Part shown: one piece after another, positions 29,951 to 39,636 of the stretch
How the letters are laid out: each line of letters begins with the position of its first letter
Position numbering within the stretch: position 1 is the first letter of the stretch
Assembly: GCF_021129175.1 (NCBI RefSeq)
Contig: NZ_JAJOHV010000049.1
Span: 1-55,704, forward strand
DNA length: 55,704 bases
Source of the DNA: Chromobacterium piscinae
GTDB lineage: Bacteria; Pseudomonadota; Gammaproteobacteria; Burkholderiales; Chromobacteriaceae
Reading direction: 5' to 3'
Made by a program: the position numbers and the translations under genes
Notes under the pieces: model-generated
Database searches by the model: none
What the model was told of the DNA's origin: nothing
Seen by the model: only the letters and a program-made list of their open reading frames with translations

Positions 29951-31180
29951 ATGGAGCTGAAACCGAAGCGCTTTCTGATACTTGATGATCAGTTGGTGCT
30001 GCGCAAGCTGATTTCGCGACAGGCCAGCTTCTTCAGCCGGTTTGCTGTGGAGATAGACGAATTCAGCGATCCGGCCGAAGCGCTGCGCAGCATCGGCGAA
30101 GGCGGCTACCACCTGGTGATCACCGACATCGGCATGCCCGGCATGAACGGGATCGACTTCATCAAGAACGTGGCCCGGCTGGGCTATCAGTCCGCGTTGC
30201 TCATCATTTCCGGCTATGACGGCAAGACTTTGCAGACCATATCGGATATGTCGATCAACCTGGGCATAGGTTGCACGCGCTTTCTGTCCAAACCTTACTC
30301 CGCTGAAGCTTTCGTCGCTTCGCTCAATAGCATATTCAACGAGATGGAGCGCAGCGCGGCGCCGAAAATAGGCGATGTCGCCCAGTTGCTGGCGGAGTTG
30401 GGAGGGGAGAGCTTCGTGATGGAGTTCGCTCCGGCGCGCTCCCTGGCTAACCGCAAGCTGGCGTCTTTTTCCCTGCGCTCGCTGCGATTGCCGGATGGCC
30501 GCAGGCTGGCGTTCGACCGCCTGCTGGCGTTGCTGGCGGGAAGGAGGATGGCCTCCGCGGCGCTGCTGGAAATCGTGGTCGAGCGCGCGGCCCGCCTGTT
30601 GCAGCACCTTCGCGTCTCAGCCGGAATCGACGATTGCCGGGTGGATATCCGCATCGATGAGGCTTGCTTGTGCGCCGACAACGTATTCGACCGCTGCTTC
30701 ATGGCGCTGCAGCAATACGAGGTTTCGCCAGCCTGTTTGGGATTCGAACTGGCCGATGGACTGAACCGGCGTTCCGACGCCGTGTGCTTCGAGAATATCT
30801 CCAAGATCAAGTACCTGGGCTTTCGCTTGCTGGCGGATGGGTTCGGCCAGGGTTCGCTGACGATCAGCAATCTGTTGCGGCTGCCTTTCGATCAGATCAA
30901 TGTGCCGCTGGAGGCGCTGCAGTGGATGAAGGCGCTGCTGGGGGAAGACCCGGGCGCCTTTCGTTTGCTGAAATCCTTCGGTCTGGCGCAGGCGCCGGTG
31001 TGCGCCACCGGGTTGGAGGATGAGGAGGGCATTGCGCTGGCGAAGGCTATGGGGTGCGGATTGGGGGCCGGCGACGCCGTGTCCATGATCGTACCGGAGG
31101 GGGAGCTGCAGCAGGAAGTCGCCGCTGTGCCGGGAGGGAGCCCGGCGCCGAACGGCAGTTCTGTGGAGGAGGCAAGATGA
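29951..31180 (+). CDS. Response regulator with a degenerate EAL output domain
   Basis: A 409-residue protein. Residues 1-130 are a receiver domain with phospho-acceptor D59 (LVITDIGMPGMNG), acidic pair in LILDDQ, and K in FLSKPY. Residues about 165-390 have the shape of an EAL domain, but all catalytic motifs are worn: EAL is lost, DDFGTG reads ADGFGQG, EGVET reads ATGLEDEEG and the QG motif is GAGD. It is best read as a non-catalytic, possibly nucleotide-sensing or protein-binding domain in a RocR-like layout. ATG 29951 follows AAGGGGCAACG; the 40 residues before it in the open frame are Arg-rich and not conserved-looking. The stop overlaps the next gene (ATGA). Confidence 0.8.
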   Translation: MELKPKRFLILDDQLVLRKLISRQASFFSRFAVEIDEFSDPAEALRSIGEGGYHLVITDIGMPGMNGIDFIKNVARLGYQSALLIISGYDGKTLQTISDMSINLGIGCTRFLSKPYSAEAFVASLNSIFNEMERSAAPKIGDVAQLLAELGGESFVMEFAPARSLANRKLASFSLRSLRLPDGRRLAFDRLLALLAGRRMASAALLEIVVERAARLLQHLRVSAGIDDCRVDIRIDEACLCADNVFDRCFMALQQYEVSPACLGFELADGLNRRSDAVCFENISKIKYLGFRLLADGFGQGSLTISNLLRLPFDQINVPLEALQWMKALLGEDPGAFRLLKSFGLAQAPVCATGLEDEEGIALAKAMGCGLGAGDAVSMIVPEGELQQEVAAVPGGSPAPNGSSVEEAR

Positions 31181-31911
31181 ACTCTGTCGATCTGGACCGC
31201 CTGCGCATCATGATCGTCGATGACCAAACTCTGGTCCGATCATTGATTTCCCAGGCCTTGCAGAGCATGGGCGTCAAGCAAGACCGCATTTTTCAGGCGG
31301 CGGATGGCACCACGGCGATGCGGCTGTTGGACATCCGGGGTGTGGACATTGTGCTGTGCGACGTGCAGATGCAGCCGATGAACGGCATGGATCTGCTCAA
31401 GGAACTGCGATGCGGGCATACGGCCAATGTGTCCAATCTCCCCTTCGTCTTCCTGTCCGGGCATGCGGATCGGAGCAATGTGGTGCTGGCCAGCCAGCTG
31501 CACGCCGACGGCTTCGTCGTGAAGCCGCCCAAGCCGGCGGAAGTGGAGAAGTCGATACAGGTGGCGATGAGCCGCAACCGGCCAGAAATCGATCCGTTCA
31601 GTTACTACCATGTCGCCACCGGCACGGAGTACGACAAGAAGGTATTCGGCCGTCTGTTCGAGACCCGCGCGCCGGTATCTCAGGACGAGCCGGAGGAGAA
31701 GTGCTTGTCGCTGGACATGGTCAAGCCCGGCTCGGTGCTAGCCCGCGATCTGCGCAGCAAGGCGGGCCACCTGCTGTTGCCCCGCGGCGCCAGCATCTCG
31801 GCCACCCAGTTGAATGTGCTGCGCGATTTCAGCGAGCGTTACGGCGTCGCGCAGATTTATGTCGCGAACAGCGATGAGGCGGCCGCCAATCCATCTGTTG
31901 CGAGGCATTAG
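31177..31911 (+). CDS. Response regulator with a C-terminal HD-GYP-associated-type segment
   Basis: A 244-residue protein. The receiver domain (1-125) has acidic IVDDQT, phospho-acceptor D62 ([11 protein letters not shown]), FLSGHAD and the Lys of VVKPP. After a linker comes a segment [20 protein letters not shown] and [20 protein letters not shown], resembling the beta unit that precedes the HD domain in HD-GYP proteins, but no HD-GYP domain follows. It begins within the stop of the previous gene and ends two bases before the kinase gene, so it is part of one operon. Confidence 0.8.
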   Translation: MNSVDLDRLRIMIVDDQTLVRSLISQALQSMGVKQDRIFQAADGTTAMRLLDIRGVDIVLCDVQMQPMNGMDLLKELRCGHTANVSNLPFVFLSGHADRSNVVLASQLHADGFVVKPPKPAEVEKSIQVAMSRNRPEIDPFSYYHVATGTEYDKKVFGRLFETRAPVSQDEPEEKCLSLDMVKPGSVLARDLRSKAGHLLLPRGASISATQLNVLRDFSERYGVAQIYVANSDEAAANPSVARH

Positions 31912-31913
31912 GC

Positions 31914-34900
31914 ATGCAGTTGTCGGGACGCAGCCGCAGTCAGGCGATGGCGATAGGCCGAAGCGTGCTGGCCATCGTGGTGCTGCTCGGCCTGTTGCAG
32001 GCCGGCGTGGTGGCGGTGCTGCAGTTTTCCGCCTGGAGCGCCTATCAGCAGTCCGAGCTGCTGGTGCATCTGAACCAGGATGCTTACGGACTGCGCAATT
32101 TCGCCAATCTGCAGCTCAAGGAAAGCGGCCTGCTGATGGAGGGGCTGCTGGAGAAACGCCCGGACGAAGCGCAATTGAGCAGCCTGGCGCGGCAAGTGGA
32201 TGAGGATTTCCTGACGCTGCTCACCACCTGGCACGGCCAGGACGAGGCTCGCTCGACCGGGCGTCTCGAACAATTGAGACGGTCGATCAAGCAGTTCCAG
32301 CAGTTGAGGGTGTCGACGCGGCAGGCAATGAAGGGCGACGCCGAGGGGAGGGAGGCTCAACTCGTCAAGCTGTACGAGGGCACCCGCGATGTGCAGCAGC
32401 AGACGCAATTGCTGCTGGACGAGGTAGTGGCGAGCATGGCCGCAGGCGGGGAATACCGCATCAGCAATCTTGTCTGGCTGCGGCAGGATGCGGCGATGCT
32501 GAGCTACTGGCTGCATTCCAGCGCGCAGGCGCTGGTGCTGCGTTCGAGCTTGAAGAGCCGGCTGGACCGGCGAACAGAGCTGGAGCTGGCCCACGGCTTG
32601 AGCGCCAGCATATTGTTGCTTGGGCGGGCGCAATCGCTGCTGGGCAGCATAGACGACGCCGAACTGTCGCGGCAGTTCGGAGAGCTGGCCATGCAGGCGA
32701 ACCGCCTGCAGCTGCTGACCCAGTTGCAGCTGGAGCAAGTGGATGGCCGGCTGCAATTCAGCCAGGCCACCGACTACCGGCGGAATCTGCTGCAACTGTC
32801 CGCCTCGATGGACAAGATCCGGGTGGCCATCGGCGAGCGGGCGCTGCGCACCTTGCAGGGCAATCGTTCCAACTACCGCAACACGCTGCTGCGGGAGGGC
32901 GTGTTTGGGCTGGCGATGCTGGCGCTGCTGGGCTTCTTGTTTCATGTGGTGGTGCGCAAGGTGCTCAAGCCGCTGGACTTCTTGCAGCGCATGCTGGACG
33001 TGTCGGGCGACGCGATGCTGGTGATCGACCAGAACGGCGTGATCGACATGGCGAACGAGGGCGCGGGGCGCATGTTCGGCTATTCCATGGACGCGCTGAT
33101 TGGCACCCCCGCCCGGCAACTTTTCGTGGTGGACGACGAGTTGCTGTCAGTGCTGGCCGCGCTGGAGGTGCAGGCGGGGCGGACGATGCCGGTGGAGGGC
33201 ATGGGCAGCAGCGGCGAGCGCTTTCACGCGATGCTGAGCGTCGGGCGTTTCCAGGAGGGCAACCGGCCGCTCGACATCCTGATCGTGCGCGACGAGCACA
33301 AGCGGCGGTTGGCGGAGAACTCGCTGGAACGCAGCGTTGCCTTGCTGTCCGTGATATCGGAAATCGAAGCGATGCTGCTGTCGCGGGCCGAGCGCGACGA
33401 AGTGTTCCAGAGGCTGCACAACACCTTTCTCGAGTTCACCAGCTCCGAACAATGCTTGCTGGTGGCCTGGGCGGTGAGGGAAGACGGCAGTGAGGGCTTG
33501 CAGCCCCAAGCCGGGGATTGGCCGGCCTTCCTGCCTCTGCCGCAGCAGCTGTCCCAGGCGGAAATGCCGCTGGCGGCGCTGTTCCGCAGCTTGACCGCCC
33601 AGCCATCCTGGGTGTCGCTGCCGGTGATGCTGGGCGGGGAGGCAACGGCTGGCGTATGCCTGCTGCGGCCCACCTTGTCGCAGCTGGGCATCAGCATCCT
33701 GCCTTTGCTGGGCGCCTATGCCAATATCCTGGGTTTCTACGCCGAAGAAGACCGCCGCAAGCTGTCCGAGGCACAGCTGCGCGCGGTGTTGCAGGAAGAG
33801 GAAGCGGTGTATTCGGCGTCGCCGGTTGGCTTGTTGCGTTTGAACGAGCATTTCCAGATCACCCGCGCTAACCTCACGGCCGAAAGCATATTCGACGTCG
33901 GCGACGAGTACGGTCTCTCGGGCATGCATCTGATGGAGCTGCTGGCCTCCGAGCATGGCTGGTACGAACTGGCGGAGCAGATGTCCAAGATGCAGCAGGA
34001 CAATGCCCGCATCCATTGCGAATTGGAATGCCTGACCGGCACCGGGCGGCCGATCTGGGTATTGTTCGAGGGGCAGCTGCTGTTCCCGGACGCCAACGAG
34101 TCGGTGATCATTCTGGCCTGCCTGGACATCACCGAGCGCAAGATGGCCGAGTTCGAGCTGAGGATGGCCCGCGACCAGGCCAATGCGGCCAACCGCGCCA
34201 AGAGCGCCTTCCTCGCCACGATGAGCCACGAGATCCGCACGCCGATGAATGGTGTGCTGGGCATGCTGGAGCTGCTGGCGCTGACCCGGCTGGATGCCGA
34301 GCAGCACGACACTGTCTCCACCATCCAGGATTCCGCCAATACCTTGCTGCGGTTGATCGACGACATTCTGGACTTTTCCAAGATCGAAGCGGATAGGCTG
34401 GAAATCGTGCCCGCCCGCACCGCGATCCGTCCCTTCATGGACAGCGTGCGCAGCCTCTACCACGAAAACGCCAGCAAGAAGGGATTGGAGCTGGCGCTGA
34501 CGCTGGACGACAAGCTGGCGCCGACGCTGGTCATCGATCCGCTGCGGGTGCGGCAGATTCTGCAGAATTTCATCAGCAACGCCATCAAGTTCACTTCCAG
34601 CGGCCGGGTGGACATCCGCGTCAAGGTCATGGATACCGTTTCCAACTACCAAGTGTTGAGCTTTGAGGTGGAGGATACCGGCATCGGTATGTCGCAGGAA
34701 CAGTTGAGCAAGCTGTTCCAGCCGTTCACCCAGGCAGACTCCGAAACCACCCGCCGTTTCGGCGGCACCGGCCTGGGGCTGGCGATCTGCCGGCGGCTGG
34801 CCGGCCTGATGGGCGGGCATGTGGAGATGGAGAGCGAGCAAGGCAAGGGCAGCTGCGCCAGGCTGCTGATGGAGGTGGAGTGGCTGGCCGAGCAGGTGGA

Positions 34901-35804
34901 GCCGGTGATGTTGCCTGAGCAGCGGGTGTCGCTGGAGGCCGTGGTCGCCGCGGCGCAGGCCGACAAGGAGATTGGATTGGGGAGTGGACTGTTCCCCATT
35001 CTGTTCGCCGAGGACAATCCCACCAACCGCAAGCTGACGCTGAAGCAATTGGAGAAGCTGGGTTATCCGGCGGATTGGGCCGAGGATGGCGACCGCGCTT
35101 TCAGCAAATGGCTGTCCGGCCGCTATTCGCTGATTCTGACCGACTGCCACATGCCCGGCATCGATGGTTACCAACTGGCGAGGCTGGTGCGCGCGCATGA
35201 GGAGTCCCATCCCGAGCGCGGCCGCATTCCCATTGTTGCCTGCACCGCCAACGCGGCCAAGGAGGAGGTGGACAAGACGCGGGATGCGGGCATGGACGAC
35301 TTCCTGACCAAGCCGCTGTCCATCCTGGATTTGGAAGCCACGCTGCGTAAATGGATGAGCGCCTCTCTGGAGCAGCCTCTTCTCGCGGCCGATGTCGCGC
35401 CGCCCGCCCTCGGGAGCAAGGAAGAGGCCGGGAAGGAGCCGTCGCTTGACGCCTCGGGCATTCCCGTGGACCGCAGCGTGCTCGAGGTGTACAGCAACGG
35501 CGAGCTGAGCGTGGAGCTGGAAATCCTGCGCGAATTCCAGACCGGCAATAACGAGGATGTGGCCGAGTTGCGCGCGGGGATGGCGGCGGAGGATGCCGAG
35601 CGCGTCGGTTTTTCCGCCCACCGCATCAAGGGCGCCAGCCGCATGGTGGGAGCCAACGGCATGGGCGACGCCGCCGAAGCGGTGGAGAAGGCGGGCAAGG
35701 CGCGCGATCTGGAGCTGGCCCGGAAAAAAATGGCATTCCTCGAAGAGCAACTGGCGGTATTCGACCACTGGCTGGCCAGCCAGAACGAGACCATGGCCGA
35801 GTAG
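31914..35804 (+). CDS. Large hybrid histidine kinase with REC and HPt domains
   Basis: A 1296-residue inner-membrane sensor kinase. A first transmembrane helix (about 15-38) and a second (about 330-350) enclose a helical periplasmic sensor of about 290 residues. Then follow a PAS domain (about 360-460), a GAF-like region, a second PAS (about 625-745), HisKA with H772 ([14 protein letters not shown]), HATPase_c ([36 protein letters not shown]), a receiver with D1077 ([13 protein letters not shown]) and an HPt domain with H1236 ([15 protein letters not shown]). All phosphorelay residues are present, so it is a full BarA-like relay. The HPt may pass phosphate to one or both receiver proteins encoded upstream in the same operon. 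The signal is unknown. Confidence 0.93.
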   Translation: MQLSGRSRSQAMAIGRSVLAIVVLLGLLQAGVVAVLQFSAWSAYQQSELLVHLNQDAYGLRNFANLQLKESGLLMEGLLEKRPDEAQLSSLARQVDEDFLTLLTTWHGQDEARSTGRLEQLRRSIKQFQQLRVSTRQAMKGDAEGREAQLVKLYEGTRDVQQQTQLLLDEVVASMAAGGEYRISNLVWLRQDAAMLSYWLHSSAQALVLRSSLKSRLDRRTELELAHGLSASILLLGRAQSLLGSIDDAELSRQFGELAMQANRLQLLTQLQLEQVDGRLQFSQATDYRRNLLQLSASMDKIRVAIGERALRTLQGNRSNYRNTLLREGVFGLAMLALLGFLFHVVVRKVLKPLDFLQRMLDVSGDAMLVIDQNGVIDMANEGAGRMFGYSMDALIGTPARQLFVVDDELLSVLAALEVQAGRTMPVEGMGSSGERFHAMLSVGRFQEGNRPLDILIVRDEHKRRLAENSLERSVALLSVISEIEAMLLSRAERDEVFQRLHNTFLEFTSSEQCLLVAWAVREDGSEGLQPQAGDWPAFLPLPQQLSQAEMPLAALFRSLTAQPSWVSLPVMLGGEATAGVCLLRPTLSQLGISILPLLGAYANILGFYAEEDRRKLSEAQLRAVLQEEEAVYSASPVGLLRLNEHFQITRANLTAESIFDVGDEYGLSGMHLMELLASEHGWYELAEQMSKMQQDNARIHCELECLTGTGRPIWVLFEGQLLFPDANESVIILACLDITERKMAEFELRMARDQANAANRAKSAFLATMSHEIRTPMNGVLGMLELLALTRLDAEQHDTVSTIQDSANTLLRLIDDILDFSKIEADRLEIVPARTAIRPFMDSVRSLYHENASKKGLELALTLDDKLAPTLVIDPLRVRQILQNFISNAIKFTSSGRVDIRVKVMDTVSNYQVLSFEVEDTGIGMSQEQLSKLFQPFTQADSETTRRFGGTGLGLAICRRLAGLMGGHVEMESEQGKGSCARLLMEVEWLAEQVEPVMLPEQRVSLEAVVAAAQADKEIGLGSGLFPILFAEDNPTNRKLTLKQLEKLGYPADWAEDGDRAFSKWLSGRYSLILTDCHMPGIDGYQLARLVRAHEESHPERGRIPIVACTANAAKEEVDKTRDAGMDDFLTKPLSILDLEATLRKWMSASLEQPLLAADVAPPALGSKEEAGKEPSLDASGIPVDRSVLEVYSNGELSVELEILREFQTGNNEDVAELRAGMAAEDAERVGFSAHRIKGASRMVGANGMGDAAEAVEKAGKARDLELARKKMAFLEEQLAVFDHWLASQNETMAE

Positions 35805-35879
35805 GACCCGCCCGCCGTTTGGCCGGTTGATCCCGTCCAGGCTTGGCCAGGCTGCGGGGCCGGATTAGAATCCGCTTTC

Positions 35880-36707
35880 ATGAGCCAAGCCCAATCGCTT
35901 TATCCGCTGATCGAGCAGGCGCTGCTGTGTCCGGTCGTGGACGACAAGCTGGCGCTGGCGGAGCGCTTGCTCCGAGGCTGGCGCGGCGGCCTGCTGGTCC
36001 GGGAGGCGTCTCCCGCCGCCTATGCCTTGCCGCAGCCTGGCCGGCCGCTGCGCCCCGAGCTGGTGCATCCTGCGCGGGTGCCCAAGCGCAGCCTAGCCAC
36101 TCGTCATGGGCACGGCGCCTTGCTGCATGCGATCGCCCACATCGAGTTCAACGCGGTCAATCTGGCGCTGGATGCCGCTTGGCGCTTCCGCGATATGCCG
36201 GACGCGTTCGTCGATGATTGGCTGACGGTGGCGGCGGAGGAGGCCGGGCATTTCCGGCTGCTGCAGGGACGCTTGGCCGATCTGGGTTTCGCCTACGGCG
36301 ATTTTCCGGCACATGACGGCCTGTGGGCCATGTGCTGCAAGACCGATCACGACGCGATGGTCCGGATGGCGTTGGTGCCCAGAGTGCTGGAGGCGCGTGG
36401 ATTGGACGTGACGCCGGGCATTCAGCGCCGGCTGGCTGGCATCGGCGATCACGCCAGCGTCGCGGTGCTGGACGTGATCCTGCGCGACGAGGTCGGCCAC
36501 GTGATGATAGGCAATCGCTGGTTCGTCCGTTTGTGCCGCGAACGCGGCCTGGAACCGCAAGCCACTTTCCGCGGTCTGTTGGAGCAGCACGCGATGCAAC
36601 TGCATCCCGGCGACTATAATCTGTCCGCCCGCGCCGAGGCCGGCTTCTTCGCCGACGAGCTGGAAGCGCTGGCGCGGCTGACCGAATCCGTCTCCGACGG
36701 CCGTTGA
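35880..36707 (+). CDS. DUF455 family ferritin-like protein
   Basis: A 275-residue protein of the DUF455 family. It has repeated Glu/His motifs of a di-iron ferritin-like bundle: HAIAHIEFNAVNLALDAA, VAAEEAGHFRLLQGRL and LRDEVGHVMIGNRW. Some members are thought to be metal-dependent oxidases or hydroxylases, but the substrate is not known. The start ATG 35880 is 75 bases after the kinase gene; TTAGAAT shortly upstream may be a weak -10. A small membrane protein gene follows after 21 bases and is likely cotranscribed. Confidence 0.85.
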   Translation: MSQAQSLYPLIEQALLCPVVDDKLALAERLLRGWRGGLLVREASPAAYALPQPGRPLRPELVHPARVPKRSLATRHGHGALLHAIAHIEFNAVNLALDAAWRFRDMPDAFVDDWLTVAAEEAGHFRLLQGRLADLGFAYGDFPAHDGLWAMCCKTDHDAMVRMALVPRVLEARGLDVTPGIQRRLAGIGDHASVAVLDVILRDEVGHVMIGNRWFVRLCRERGLEPQATFRGLLEQHAMQLHPGDYNLSARAEAGFFADELEALARLTESVSDGR

Positions 36708-36728
36708 ATCTCACCGAAGCAGGTATTC

Positions 36729-36944
36729 ATGATCAAGCTGTTCCAACGCATGCGCGACAATCGCAAGCTGGCCGTCGCCACGCTGCTGCTGTCCACCCTG
36801 ATATTCATGCTGGCCTCCGCGTTCTGGCGCGGCGGGGCTGCCGAGGGCGCGCTGGCCGCGCTGCTGTGCCCGTTGCTGCTGTTGTTGGCGCTGGCGGGGC
36901 AGTTAAGTTCGCTATTGGCTCTTTTACAAAAACCACGGAAATGA
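36729..36944 (+). CDS. Small two-helix membrane protein
   Basis: A 71-residue protein. A basic start (MIKLFQRMRDNRKL) leads into two hydrophobic helices (about 15-32 and 40-64) with a short linker containing RGG, then a basic end. No family is recognised. The nearby ribosome site and closeness to the DUF455 gene support real coding, probably as the operon's last gene. Confidence 0.6.
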   Translation: MIKLFQRMRDNRKLAVATLLLSTLIFMLASAFWRGGAAEGALAALLCPLLLLLALAGQLSSLLALLQKPRK

Positions 36945-36995
36945 AACGGCTTTTAAAAACAGCGGCTTAAAGTTGCCGGGATGCGTCAGGCGGGC

Positions 36996-37024
36996 TTGAC
37001 GCTGTCCTTTCGGCCGCGCATAAT
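36996..37024 (+). promoter_or_regulatory. Strong sigma-70-like promoter
   Basis: TTGACG (36996-37001), exactly 17 bases, then CATAAT (37019-37024). Transcription would start near 37031, only about 16 bases before the terminator hairpin at 37047. Confidence 0.7.
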
Positions 37025-37046
37025 CGCGACCGGATAAAATTCAAAA

Positions 37047-37081
37047 CAGGCTCCGCTATGGTGCGGGGCCTGTCGTTTTTT
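37047..37081 (+). terminator. Intrinsic terminator or attenuator just after the promoter
   Basis: CAGGCTCCGC (37047-37056) pairs with GCGGGGCCTG (37063-37072), one G-T wobble, loop TATGGT, followed by TCGTTTTTT. It stands between a strong promoter and the start of the next gene at 37104. Confidence 0.85.
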
Positions 37082-37103
37082 GCACTTGCGGAGTGTCTGC
37101 ATA

Positions 37104-37523
37104 ATGGAGCACCAGGTATTCCTGCGTCAGCTGGAAGCCAATGCGCTGCCTGCGTCGGATTTCAATCATCGAGCCCACCTGTACGCAGCCTGGGGTTATC
37201 GCCGGGAATACCCGGCCCCCGAAGCGGCCGCGCGCTGCGCGCATGCGCTGTCGCGTTTCGCGATGGCCAATGGCGCGGCCACCAAGTACAACCATACGCT
37301 GACGATGGCGCTGCTGGCCATCGCGTACAGCCGCGTCGAGTCCTGCCCCTCGCTGATGGAGGACTGGCCGGCCTTCCTCGACCGCTGCAGCGATCTGGCC
37401 TGCGACGCCCGCGCCGTGCTGGAGCAATACTATTCAGCGGAGCGTCTGCAGACGGACTCCGCGCGCAAGGCCTTCGTCAAGCCGGACCGGGAGCCGTTGC
37501 CGGTTTCCTGTCTGCTCAACTGA
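37104..37523 (+). CDS. Conserved hypothetical protein
   Basis: A 139-residue soluble protein. It shows a pattern FNHRAHLYAAWGYRREYP, then FAMANGAATKYNHTLTMALL, seen in a family of unknown function (Asn-His and Lys-Tyr-Asn-His motifs may bind metal or a nucleotide, which is a guess). ATG 37104 is chosen because the extra eight codons from 37080 lie in the terminator's T run. trhP begins 21 bases after the stop, so the two are likely cotranscribed. Confidence 0.65.
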   Translation: MEHQVFLRQLEANALPASDFNHRAHLYAAWGYRREYPAPEAAARCAHALSRFAMANGAATKYNHTLTMALLAIAYSRVESCPSLMEDWPAFLDRCSDLACDARAVLEQYYSAERLQTDSARKAFVKPDREPLPVSCLLN

Positions 37524-37544
37524 TACACCGGAATTTCCCACGCA

Positions 37545-38894
37545 ATGATCAAAGCACCCGAACTCTTGCTGCCCGCCGGCACGCTGGACAAGATGCGCGC
37601 CGCCTATGATTTCGGCGCCGACGCCGTGTACGCCGGCCAGCCGCGCTACAGTCTGCGCGCCCGCAACAACGACTTCAAGCTGGAAGAGCTGAAGCAGGGC
37701 ATAGATGAGGCCCACGCGCGCGGCAAGCTATTCTTCGTCGCCAGCAACATCCTGCCGCACAACAGCAAGATCAAGACCTATATGGCCGACATGGAGCCGG
37801 TCATCGCGATGAAGCCGGACGCGCTGATCATGGCCGATCCGGGTCTGATCATGATGGTTCGCGAAAAATGGCCGGAAGTGCCGATCCACCTGTCGGTGCA
37901 GGCGAATACCGTCAACTACATGGGCGTCAAGTTCTGGCAGAAGCTGGGCGTGTCGCGCATCATCCTGTCGCGCGAGCTGAGCCTGGACGAGATCGCGGAA
38001 ATCCGCCAGGAATGTCCGGACATGGAGCTGGAGGTGTTCGTGCACGGCGCCTTGTGCATCGCCTATTCGGGCCGCTGCCTGCTGTCCGGCTACTTCAATC
38101 ACCGCGATCCTAACCAGGGCACCTGCACCAACGCCTGCCGTTGGGATTACAAGATGCACGATACCGAGGGTGATGCCGCCGGCGACGTTCAGGTGATCCA
38201 GTTCGACTTCAACAAGGCGATGGAAGAAGCCAACCAGAGCTTCTCGTCCTGCGGCAGCCAACAGCGCCACCCGCTGGCCGACAAGACCTATCTGATCGAA
38301 GAGGGCAGCCGTCCGGGCGAGCTGATGCCCATCATCGAGGACGAGCACGGCACCTATATCATGAACTCCAAAGACCTGCGAGCCGTCGAGCAGGTGGAGA
38401 AGCTGGTCAAGATCGGCGTGGACTCGCTGAAAATCGAAGGCCGCACCAAGAGCCTGTACTACGTGGCGCGCGCCGCGCAGGTGTATCGCAAGGCGATCGA
38501 CGACGCCGTCGCCGGCCGCCCGTTCGACCTCGGCCTGCTGGCCGATCTGGACGGCCTGGCCAACCGCGGCTACACGCCGGGCTTCCTGGAGCGCCACCAG
38601 AGCCAGGATTACCAAAACTACCTGACCGGCCATTCCAAGGCCAAGCAGAGCCAATACGTCGGCGACGTGATCGAAGTGGATGCCGAAGGCTGGGCGCTGG
38701 TCGAGGTGAAGAACCGCTTCGCCGTCGGCGACAAGCTGGAAGTCATCCATCCGTCCGGCAACCGCATGATTGAGCTGGCCGCGATGACCCGCAACGGCGA
38801 GGCGGTGCAGGTCGCGCCGGGCAACGGCATGCAGGTGCGCATCCCGGGGCTGGCCGGCTATGACGGCAAGGCGCTGATCACCCGCTTGCTGTAA
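37545..38894 (+). CDS. trhP: tRNA uridine hydroxylation protein TrhP (YegQ, peptidase U32 family)
   Basis: A 449-residue member of the U32 peptidase-like family. E. coli TrhP (YegQ) takes part in prephenate-dependent 5-hydroxylation of U34 in tRNA, the first step to cmo5U. The opening APELLLPAGTLDKMRAAYDF and DAVYAGQPRYSLRARNNDF, the signature ELEVFVHGALCIAYSGRCLL, and cysteines in RDPNQGTCTNACRWDY (probable Fe-S ligands) all fit, as does the length. The older label collagenase-like protease is less likely. A terminator follows closely. Confidence 0.93.
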   Translation: MIKAPELLLPAGTLDKMRAAYDFGADAVYAGQPRYSLRARNNDFKLEELKQGIDEAHARGKLFFVASNILPHNSKIKTYMADMEPVIAMKPDALIMADPGLIMMVREKWPEVPIHLSVQANTVNYMGVKFWQKLGVSRIILSRELSLDEIAEIRQECPDMELEVFVHGALCIAYSGRCLLSGYFNHRDPNQGTCTNACRWDYKMHDTEGDAAGDVQVIQFDFNKAMEEANQSFSSCGSQQRHPLADKTYLIEEGSRPGELMPIIEDEHGTYIMNSKDLRAVEQVEKLVKIGVDSLKIEGRTKSLYYVARAAQVYRKAIDDAVAGRPFDLGLLADLDGLANRGYTPGFLERHQSQDYQNYLTGHSKAKQSQYVGDVIEVDAEGWALVEVKNRFAVGDKLEVIHPSGNRMIELAAMTRNGEAVQVAPGNGMQVRIPGLAGYDGKALITRLL

Positions 38895-38919
38895 TTCCCG
38901 AGCGCTCGCTTAGTATCGA

Positions 38920-38943
38920 AAGGCTGCCTTTGGCAGCCTTTTT
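38920..38943 (+). terminator. Rho-independent terminator after trhP
   Basis: AAGGCTGCC (38920-38928), loop TTT, GGCAGCCTT (38932-38940) and further T residues. Confidence 0.92.
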
Positions 38944-39193
38944 GTTTTGAGGGTTGTAGCCTGGCTGCAAGGTCGGTGTTGCGCGATTTCCACGCGGCTG
39001 GTCGATCATTTGTTTTTTAATGCCAATGTCTTGCATTGCCGGCTGGCAAAGGGCTGCAGGGAGTCGGTGGGTGTCTGGCGCCGACGATTGCAAGCGCGCG
39101 TATGGCTGTCGCGCGCTGTTGCTCTGAACGTTTACCTTTCGCCCGCTTGCGCGCATTCGGGAATATGGTTAAAAAGTAGTGACATAAATATGA

Positions 39194-39217
39194 ATGCGTT
39201 GATTTTATTAAACGCAT
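39194..39217. promoter_or_regulatory. Inverted repeat, candidate operator
   Basis: ATGCGTT (39194-39200) and AACGCAT (39211-39217) are exact inverted arms with a 10-base AT-rich spacer, in the AT-rich patch some 430 bases before potF and just before a small ORF. Confidence 0.4.
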
Positions 39218-39248
39218 CAGTGCAGTACGGAGACCAAGAGAGGAAACG

Positions 39249-39365
39249 ATGATGCCCGCCGCCTGTCGCTGTCCAGTAGACTTCGCGCTTTTCAGCCATC
39301 CTTCCCGTCCGTTCGCGGAAGCCCCGCGCGCCGGTCCGCCTTCCCGTCCCTTCCCGCTCAGCTGA
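39249..39365 (+). CDS. Possible 38-residue leader ORF
   Basis: ATGATG at 39249 follows GAGAGGAAACG, one of the best ribosome sites in the window, but the product (MMPAACRCPVDFALFSHPSR...) is Pro/Arg-rich and not recognised. It lies about 270 bases before potF. It could be a leader peptide or chance. Confidence 0.3.
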   Translation: MMPAACRCPVDFALFSHPSRPFAEAPRAGPPSRPFPLS

Positions 39366-39636
39366 ACCCATACCATCCGTTTGCCGTTTTACATGCTGTA
39401 ACGCCGTAATCATTGCGGCCGGGGCCGCAAGGTATATGTTGGCATTATGCCGCCGCGCGTCTGCGGCGGATTGTCAGCGGCTAGACAGCATGGAACGCAG
39501 TGATTCGAAGTTCCGCCGCTTGGCGTGGCCGGTCAATATTCGGCATGTCCATATGACGCGCGTCGCCGCGTCGGGATCGCCGCAGGCCGCTCCGGGACGG
39601 GGACGTTTATGGTCGTGCCACTTTAGGAAGCCTGTC

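Larger units (their letters stand above)
38944..39636. other. Long intergenic region before potF
   Basis: About 690 bases with no convincing large gene; open frames on both strands have no family-like sequence. It holds an AT-rich patch (about 39160-39215) with a short inverted repeat, a 38-codon ORF with a strong ribosome site at 39249, and a hairpin of 8 bp (39413-39420 with 39423-39430) without T run. It probably carries the promoter and long leader of the polyamine operon. Confidence 0.6.
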
